A stretch of 64,000 nt of DNA from Bacillota bacterium (GTDB lineage: Bacteria > Bacillota > Clostridia > Oscillospirales > Oscillospiraceae): NCBI GenBank assembly GCA_029224785.1, contig JAQXVF010000001.1, forward strand, positions 44,986-108,985, read 5' to 3'. Position 1 is the first letter of the stretch. The number at the start of each line of letters is the position of its first letter. Shown here piece by piece: positions 59,647 through 64,000 of the stretch. Under the pieces are notes generated by a model. It ran no database searches. It saw only the letters and a list, made by a program, of their open reading frames with translations, and was not told the origin of the DNA. Made by a program: the position numbers and the translations under genes.

Positions 59647-59675
59647 TTGCATTTTCCCACGGGATCCGATAAAAT
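59647..59675 (+). promoter_or_regulatory. Promoter of the ferredoxin-type aldo/keto reductase gene
   Basis: TTGCAT (59647-59652), 17-bp spacer, TAAAAT (59670-59675), 31 bp before the TTG start codon. Confidence 0.65.
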
Positions 59676-59706
59676 AGAGGTATCAAAACAACAGGAGGGA
59701 TTCTAC

Positions 59707-60840
59707 TTGATTTACCGTGAATTTCAGGGTCAGCCCATTTCCCAGTTGGGCTTCGGAATGATGCGCCTGCCCGTCATCGACGACGATCAGTCCAAGGTGG
59801 ATTACGACAAGGTGGAGGAAATGTTCCTCTACGCCTACGAGCACGGCGTCAACTACTACGACACCGCCTACCCCTATCACAACGGCTTCTCCGAGATCAC
59901 CGTGGGAAAGCTGCTGGCCAACAACCACCTGCGGGACAAGGTAAACGTGGCCACCAAGCTGTTTACCCTGGGCATCGGCAAGCCGGACTTCAATCCCCAG
60001 GCCATGCTGGAAGAGCAGCTCCGCCGCCTTCAGACCGACCACATTGATTTTTACCTGCTCCACGGCCTCCACGGTGATCAGTGGGATCTGCTGAAGCGGG
60101 ATTACGACATTGAAAACTACCTTCGCTCCCTGAAAGAGCAGGGCATCATCCGCCACATCGGCTTCTCCTTCCACGACAGCTACGAGAAGTTCTGCGGAAT
60201 TCTCAACGACTTCGATTGGGAGTTTGCCCAGATCCAGTACAACTACATGGACCACGAAATTCAGGCGGGAGACGCCGGCATGGCTTTTGCCCGGGAGAAG
60301 AACATCCCCCTGAGCATCATGGAGCCGCTGAAGGGCGGCAATCTGATCTTCCCCAACTATCCCAAGGTGGAGGAGATCAAGGCAAAACACGGCCTGCAGG
60401 ACCTTTCCAATGCCGAGCTGGGTCTGGCCTATGTGATGGACAAGCCCGGCCTGCTTACGGTTTTGTCCGGCATGAGCACTCTGGACCAGGTGAAAGAAAA
60501 CATCGCCATTGCCGGCCGCTGCCGGCAGGGCGCCCTGACCGACGCACAGAGGGCCTGCATCGCCGAGATTCGGGATCTTGTGAACCATTCCGAAAACATT
60601 CCCTGCACCGGCTGCCGCTACTGCACCGCCGGATGCCCCATGGAGATTCAGATCCCCACGGCTTTCCGTCTGTACAACGAGGGCAAGAAATACCAGAACC
60701 CCTCCGCCCAGAAACGGTCTTACGACCGTTCCTGCAGCAACCTGGACCAGTGTGTTTCCTGCGGTCAGTGTATGGATGCCTGTCCCCAGCACCTGGAGAT
60801 CCCCACCCTGCTGAAGCAGGTTCGGGAGTATCTGGGATAA
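59707..60840 (+). CDS. Aldo/keto reductase with C-terminal ferredoxin domain
   Basis: A 377-aa oxidoreductase. Residues 1 to about 290 form the AKR barrel (GFGMMRLPV, the Asp-Tyr pair in VNYYDTAYPYHNG, and the catalytic-site strand FYLLHGLHG). The C-terminal 85 residues hold two cysteine clusters, CTGCRYCTAGCPMEI (about 299-313) and CVSCGQCMDACPQHLEIP, typical of [4Fe-4S] ferredoxin modules, so electrons may pass between ferredoxin and the AKR substrate. The start is TTG at 59707 with AGGAGGG 8 nt upstream. This group is common in anaerobic Clostridia, with unknown substrates. It is monocistronic. Confidence 0.9.
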   Translation: MIYREFQGQPISQLGFGMMRLPVIDDDQSKVDYDKVEEMFLYAYEHGVNYYDTAYPYHNGFSEITVGKLLANNHLRDKVNVATKLFTLGIGKPDFNPQAMLEEQLRRLQTDHIDFYLLHGLHGDQWDLLKRDYDIENYLRSLKEQGIIRHIGFSFHDSYEKFCGILNDFDWEFAQIQYNYMDHEIQAGDAGMAFAREKNIPLSIMEPLKGGNLIFPNYPKVEEIKAKHGLQDLSNAELGLAYVMDKPGLLTVLSGMSTLDQVKENIAIAGRCRQGALTDAQRACIAEIRDLVNHSENIPCTGCRYCTAGCPMEIQIPTAFRLYNEGKKYQNPSAQKRSYDRSCSNLDQCVSCGQCMDACPQHLEIPTLLKQVREYLG

Positions 60841-60868
60841 CCGCACAGCACTTCTCCCTAACCCATCC

Positions 60869-60890
60869 GGACTGCCCTTCGGGGCAGTCC
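60869..60890 (+). terminator. Terminator of the aldo/keto reductase gene
   Basis: 9-bp stem GGACTGCCC / GGGCAGTCC with a TTCG tetraloop, followed by TTTTCTGTTT. Confidence 0.92.
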
Positions 60891-60915
60891 TTTTCTGTTT
60901 CCTGCAGGATTCTTC

Positions 60916-60944
60916 TTGCCTTTTTTCCCGTTTTTTGATATTCT
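60916..60944 (+). promoter_or_regulatory. Promoter of the MoxR-VWA pair
   Basis: TTGCCT (60916-60921), 17-bp spacer, TATTCT (60939-60944), 25 bp before the TTG start. Confidence 0.45.
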
Positions 60945-60968
60945 ATTGGGCAGAAAGGTCGTGATGAT

Positions 60969-61871
60969 TTGACTGTACAGGAATTAAAGAAAAAAATGGA
61001 CCAGGCAGGCTACATCTATGACGATACCCTGGCTACCGTTCTGGCAGTATCTCTGGAGCTGGGGCGGCCTCTGCTGATCGAAGGCGCTGCCGGCGTGGGA
61101 AAAACGGAGATTGCCAAGGTCATGGCATCCGCTTTAGGGCGGGAACTGGTCCGTCTGCAATGCTACGAAGGACTGGACGAAAGCAAGGCGCTCTATGAGT
61201 GGAACTACCAGAAGCAGCTTCTGAGCATCCAGCTTCGGATGCAGTCCCAGGACAGCCATCAGCTTCCCCGGGACCTGTTCAGCGACGAATTTTTGCTGGA
61301 GCGCCCTCTGCTGAAGTCCATCCGCTCGGAAAAGCCGGTGGTGCTTCTCATTGACGAGATCGACAAGGCGGATGAGGAATTTGAGGCATTCCTGCTGGAG
61401 CTTCTGTCGGATATGCAGGTCACCATCCCCGAAAGCGGAACGATCAAAGCAAAATCCGTACCCTTTGTGGTGCTGACCTCCAACCGGGCACGGCCTCTGT
61501 CCGAGGCCCTGCGCCGCCGCTGTGCCTATCTGTATATCCCCTATCCGGATCTGGACAAGGAGCTGGCCATTCTGCGGACCAAGCTGCCCCATGTGGATGA
61601 CCGCCTCAGCGCTCAGGTGGCCCTTGCCGTACAGAAGCTGCGCAGCAGCGATGTGATCCTGAAAAAGCCCTCCATTGCCGAATCTCTGGATTGGGCCGCT
61701 GCTTTGGATGCCCTGGGCATTGCGGAACTGACCCCCGATGCCCTGCGCTCTACCGCAGGCTTTGTTCTGAAAAACGAAGAGGATCTGGCTGCTCTGGACA
61801 CCATGGAGGATCTGGTCCCCGGCTCCTGCGGCGGCTCCTGCTCCCATTGCGGAGGACACGACCATGGCTGA
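60969..61871 (+). CDS. MoxR-family AAA+ ATPase
   Basis: A 300-aa MoxR-type chaperone ATPase. Walker A EGAAGVGKTEIAKVMA (about 38-53), Walker B VVLLIDEIDKADEEFEAFLLE (about 118-138), and sensor 1 VVLTSNRARPLSEALRRRC with the arginine finger. The C-terminus is Gly/Cys/His-rich (GSCGGSCSHCGGHDHG), a possible metal-binding tail, which is unusual. The start is TTG with a weak ribosome site. It overlaps the VWA gene by 8 bp. MoxR/VWA pairs assemble or activate metalloenzymes or large complexes, with the ATPase remodelling and the VWA protein as adaptor; the client is not apparent here. Confidence 0.9.
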   Translation: MTVQELKKKMDQAGYIYDDTLATVLAVSLELGRPLLIEGAAGVGKTEIAKVMASALGRELVRLQCYEGLDESKALYEWNYQKQLLSIQLRMQSQDSHQLPRDLFSDEFLLERPLLKSIRSEKPVVLLIDEIDKADEEFEAFLLELLSDMQVTIPESGTIKAKSVPFVVLTSNRARPLSEALRRRCAYLYIPYPDLDKELAILRTKLPHVDDRLSAQVALAVQKLRSSDVILKKPSIAESLDWAAALDALGIAELTPDALRSTAGFVLKNEEDLAALDTMEDLVPGSCGGSCSHCGGHDHG

Positions 61872-63141
61872 TCCCCGGGTCTACGGGGCGAAGCTATCCG
61901 CCTTTTCCCGGATGCTTCGGTTGGAAGGGCTGGCGGCAGGCCCTCGGGAAACGGAGGATGCCTGCCGGATCCTGATCCGCCTGGGTCTGGAGGACCGGGA
62001 CCTGGTCAAAACCGCTCTGCGGACGGTATATGCCAAATCTCTGGAGGAGCAGGGCATCTTCGACCGGGTTTTCGACGGCTTTTTCCTCTCCGAGGAGGCC
62101 ATGCGGCAGCTTGCCCGGGAACAGGCGGAAAATGACCGCCGGCTGGAGGAAAACCGGCGGCAGGCACAACAGGATCTGACCCTCAATGGCCAGCCTATGA
62201 ACCTCAGCGACACCCAGCGGGAGGTCTACGCCACCATGCCGGAGGAGATGCGGGAAAAGCTCCGGTCTTTTATGGATCGTTACCGGCAGAATGCGGAGCG
62301 GAATCAGGATCTGTACAACAATTTCATCCACTCCGTTTTCCAGAAAACCCTGATGGAGCAGCAAATCAAAATGGAGGATGCCGCCGTGGGCTGCGCATCC
62401 ATGGATCCGGAGGTTGGGATCCTCTACCGGGACATTTCCCAGTTCCAGGACCATGAAATCCCCAAAGCCATTGACACCATCCAGAAAATCGCCAGGCAGA
62501 TCAACAGTGAGCTGTCCGCCAAGCGGAAAAACCGGGGACGGTCCGAAAAGCTGGATTTTCGCCGTACCATCCGAAAGGCTCTGGAGACCGGCGGCACCTT
62601 CCACCGTCTCCGCTACCGGAAAAAGCGCCAGCGCAAAAAGCACCTGGTGCTGCTGTGCGACGTTTCCGGCTCCATGGTGCAGTTTTCCGAGTTTGCCCTG
62701 CGCTTCATCCAATCTCTGAACAACACCTCCGACAGTTCCCGGGTCTTTCTGTTCTCCGAGGACATGGTGGAGGCGGATCCCTTCAGCCTGCAGAACATGG
62801 ACCTTTTCCGCACCTATGTGAAAGAATCGGGTATCTACGGCCGGGGTACCGATCTGGGCTCCGCCCTGGAGGCGCTGTGTGCCCTGCGGCCCGCCGTTCT
62901 GGGAGAGTCCACAACCCTGCTGATCCTGTCCGACACAAAAACCGTGGATCAGCCCCGGGCCATCCGGGCCCTTGCACAGGCAAAGCACTTAGCCGGGCAA
63001 ATTCTCTGGCTCAATCCCATTCCGGAAAACCGGTGGGAATACTTAAAAAGCGCCAAAGGGATCTCTTCCATCTGCACCATGCTCTCCTGCAATACGCTCC
63101 ATGCCCTTACCGCCGCCTGCAAGCGGCTGGCAAAGATGTAA
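61864..63141 (+). CDS. VWA domain protein (CoxE-like), MoxR partner
   Basis: A 425-aa protein. The N-terminal 250 residues are helical and charged (a long segment with EQAENDRRLEENRRQAQQ); the C-terminal von Willebrand A domain has the metal-ion-dependent adhesion site DVSGSM (about 265-270), the Thr in GRGTDLGSAL and the Asp in LSDTKTV. CoxE-type proteins act with MoxR ATPases to insert or activate metal centres (for example in CO dehydrogenase), though no such target is nearby. It overlaps the MoxR gene by 8 bp and ends before a strong terminator. Confidence 0.88.
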   Translation: MADPRVYGAKLSAFSRMLRLEGLAAGPRETEDACRILIRLGLEDRDLVKTALRTVYAKSLEEQGIFDRVFDGFFLSEEAMRQLAREQAENDRRLEENRRQAQQDLTLNGQPMNLSDTQREVYATMPEEMREKLRSFMDRYRQNAERNQDLYNNFIHSVFQKTLMEQQIKMEDAAVGCASMDPEVGILYRDISQFQDHEIPKAIDTIQKIARQINSELSAKRKNRGRSEKLDFRRTIRKALETGGTFHRLRYRKKRQRKKHLVLLCDVSGSMVQFSEFALRFIQSLNNTSDSSRVFLFSEDMVEADPFSLQNMDLFRTYVKESGIYGRGTDLGSALEALCALRPAVLGESTTLLILSDTKTVDQPRAIRALAQAKHLAGQILWLNPIPENRWEYLKSAKGISSICTMLSCNTLHALTAACKRLAKM

Positions 63142-63180
63142 AATCGTCGGCTCCTATGACGGGTGCTCGTAAAACAGTGA

Positions 63181-63212
63181 AACCGACCTATGGTTACGAT
63201 CATAGGTCGGTT
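63181..63212 (+). terminator. Terminator of the MoxR-VWA operon
   Basis: 12-bp stem AACCGACCTATG / CATAGGTCGGTT with an 8-nt loop, followed by TTTTG. Confidence 0.9.
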
Positions 63213-63249
63213 TTTTGTTATGCACTGGCTCGGAAGCGACCAATGCTTC

Positions 63250-63380
63250 CTTGTACAAAGGGAGCCTTGGGCGCTGACCGGAATCATATATCGCACAGCA
63301 CACCGAAAGGTGTATCGGAGTGCGCCCGTTATCCGTTCGGCTAATTGGAATTTGTCTAACAGTTTTGCACCGCACCAAAG
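63250..63380. repeat. Diverged repeat unit upstream of the DUF559 element
   Basis: Holds TTCCTTGTACAAAGGGAGCC, then TTGGGCGCT, then a small hairpin CACACC-GAAA-GGTGT followed by ATCGGAGTG. This repeats, with changes, the order of motifs in the element ends (CTCCCTTGTGTAAAGGGAG, then CACGGC-GAA-GCCGTG followed by ACGGAGGG). The block AAGGGAGCCTTGGGCGCT occurs again at about 63828-63843. No convincing gene lies here. Confidence 0.55.
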
Positions 63381-63432
63381 CCTCCCTTGTGTAAAGGGAG
63401 GTGGCACGGCGAAGCCGTGACGGAGGGATTGT
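63381..63432. repeat. Left terminal inverted repeat of the DUF559 element
   Basis: Outer block CTCCCTTGTGTAAAGGGAG (63382-63400) and inner block TGACGGAGGGATTGT (63418-63432), separated by a hairpin GCACGGC-GAA-GCCGTG. The outer block is the exact reverse complement of 63815-63833, and the inner block matches 63778-63792 with one change. Confidence 0.8.
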
Positions 63433-63433
63433 A

Positions 63434-63811
63434 ATGCAGTCGAAGCATAATAAGCAGTTGGTTCCATTGGCAAAGCAGCTGCGAAAAGAGATGACAAAGG
63501 AAGAGCGACACCTTTGGTATGATTTTCTGCGTTCCTACCCCATTCGTTTCTCAAGGCAGAAAGTGTTAGGAAAATATATAGCTGACTTTTATAGTGCGGA
63601 AGCTAAGTTGGTCATTGAATTGGACGGCTCACAACACTATGAAGACAGGAATGCAGATAAGGATGCAGAGCGTACAGCCTTCCTTGAGAAATATGGTCTA
63701 ACAGTTATTCGCATTCCAAATAACGAAGTCAACAGGAACTTTCGCGGTGTTTGTGAGTATATCGATGCTGCGGTAAAACAATCCCTCAGTCAAAAATCAG
63801 GAGATTTTTGA
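63434..63811 (+). CDS. DUF559 (Vsr-like endonuclease fold) protein
   Basis: A 125-aa protein of the DUF559 family, related to very-short-patch repair endonucleases and the PD-(D/E)XK fold. The core is RFSRQKVLGKYIADFY, with Asp51, then KLVIELDGSQHYE with Glu62, Asp64 and His68; VIRIPNNEV follows. The ATG at 63434 is 6 nt after GGAGGG, which lies in the left repeat. The last codons and the stop lie in the right repeat, so the gene and the inverted repeats form one unit. AT-richer codons than the neighbours suggest transfer. Nuclease activity is predicted from the family, not proven. Confidence 0.88.
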   Translation: MQSKHNKQLVPLAKQLRKEMTKEERHLWYDFLRSYPIRFSRQKVLGKYIADFYSAEAKLVIELDGSQHYEDRNADKDAERTAFLEKYGLTVIRIPNNEVNRNFRGVCEYIDAAVKQSLSQKSGDF

Positions 63812-63833
63812 CAGCTCCCTTTACACAAGGGAG
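63778..63833. repeat. Right terminal inverted repeat of the DUF559 element
   Basis: Inner block ACAATCCCTCAGTCA (63778-63792), a hairpin CAAAAATC-AGGA-GATTTTTG, and outer block CTCCCTTTACACAAGGGAG (63815-63833). It overlaps the last 11 codons of the DUF559 gene. Confidence 0.8.
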
Positions 63834-63892
63834 CCTTGGGCGCTCCCGCGCCAGTTAATAAAACTTGAATTTAGCAAAGGAGGGTATGTGAT

Positions 63893-64000
63893 ATGGCAGG
63901 GAAAATGATTATGTGGGCAGTATCCTTTGGCTGTGCAATCCTGTTTTTTTGTATCGGCGTTTACGCAAGAAAACTGGAAAAACCAATGTGGTTTTGGTCT
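63893..64000 (+). CDS. Membrane protein, N-terminal fragment (cut by window end)
   Basis: The ATG at 63893 follows AAGGAGGG by 8 nt and the frame is open to the window edge (36 codons). The fragment starts MAGKMIMWAVSFGCAILFF, a transmembrane helix, and continues with YARKLEKPMWFW. I cannot assign a family from this fragment. It lies 82 bp after the DUF559 stop. Confidence 0.6.
   Translation, partial: MAGKMIMWAVSFGCAILFFCIGVYARKLEKPMWFWS

Noticed and set aside
63190..63420. A 76-codon frame across the repeats before the DUF559 gene, ending SLPCVKGGGTAKP
   Set aside because: It lies wholly in repeat sequence and has no ribosome site, and peptides of this kind arise from translating the repeat itself.

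Overview
The window looks like chromosomal DNA from an anaerobic, spore-lineage Firmicute, most likely a Clostridia member of the Oscillospirales type (inference). The evidence is a GC-rich but typically firmicute gene content, the sporulation protease SpoIVB, a fused IspH-ribosomal protein S1 gene known from Clostridia, ferredoxin-linked enzymes (indolepyruvate:ferredoxin oxidoreductase, a ferredoxin-domain aldo-keto reductase), phosphotransbutyrylase/butyrate kinase energy conservation, and many near-consensus TTGACA-N17-TATAAT promoters. One tRNA-Pro(GGG) is present. There is no rRNA, no CRISPR array and no complete prophage.

Layout. 1-2.9 kb: a TetR-controlled ABC exporter (permease cut by the window edge) and a divergent GNAT acetyltransferase. 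3-12.5 kb (minus): a TraB-family lipoprotein, then the housekeeping operon gdpP-rplI-dnaB-tilS-hpt-ftsH. 12.8-15.5 kb (plus): RNase J and a tRNA-dihydrouridine synthase. 15.5-17 kb (minus): a 66-residue protein and spoIVB, separated by a stranded second copy of the spoIVB 3' end and small repeat elements. 17.2-19.3 kb (plus): iscS-iscU-rrf2 with a palindromic operator over its promoter. 19.5-31 kb (minus): Dabb/ACT/PFL genes, then the long chain hflX-yigZ-dgt-dnaG-sigma-sigma-like-cmk-ispH/rpsA, then rpmE. 31-36 kb: an M29 aminopeptidase, a homocysteine methyltransferase, a membrane protein with an E2-acyltransferase-like domain, biotin ligase and a small cysteine-cluster membrane protein. 36-44 kb: an aminotransferase, a LysR regulator and iorAB-ptb-buk-MFS. 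44-54 kb: an SPFH/zinc-ribbon protein, MntP, an M28 peptidase, an amidohydrolase, tRNA-Pro, the CoA genes coaBC / ECF S component / coaX, and a sirtuin with an unknown partner. 54-59.5 kb (minus): a repeat-bearing lipoprotein and a complete sugar-type ABC importer. 59.7-63.1 kb (plus): a ferredoxin-type aldo-keto reductase and a MoxR/VWA pair. 63.3-64 kb: a DUF559 endonuclease-like gene enclosed by inverted repeats, and the start of a membrane protein.

How the genes work together. Most of the window is core information processing and cofactor supply. The clearest metabolic unit is aminotransferase, ferredoxin-linked 2-oxoacid oxidation, acyl-CoA to acyl-phosphate, then kinase, which would conserve ATP from amino acids. 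The most unusual observations are a sigma-70-like protein that keeps its core-binding region but has lost -10 and -35 recognition residues and is translationally coupled to an intact but atypical sigma factor; the duplicated and synonymously diverged spoIVB 3' end around a 19-bp identical core; a membrane-anchored E2-like domain lacking the catalytic histidine; and a DUF559 gene inside long terminal inverted repeats.
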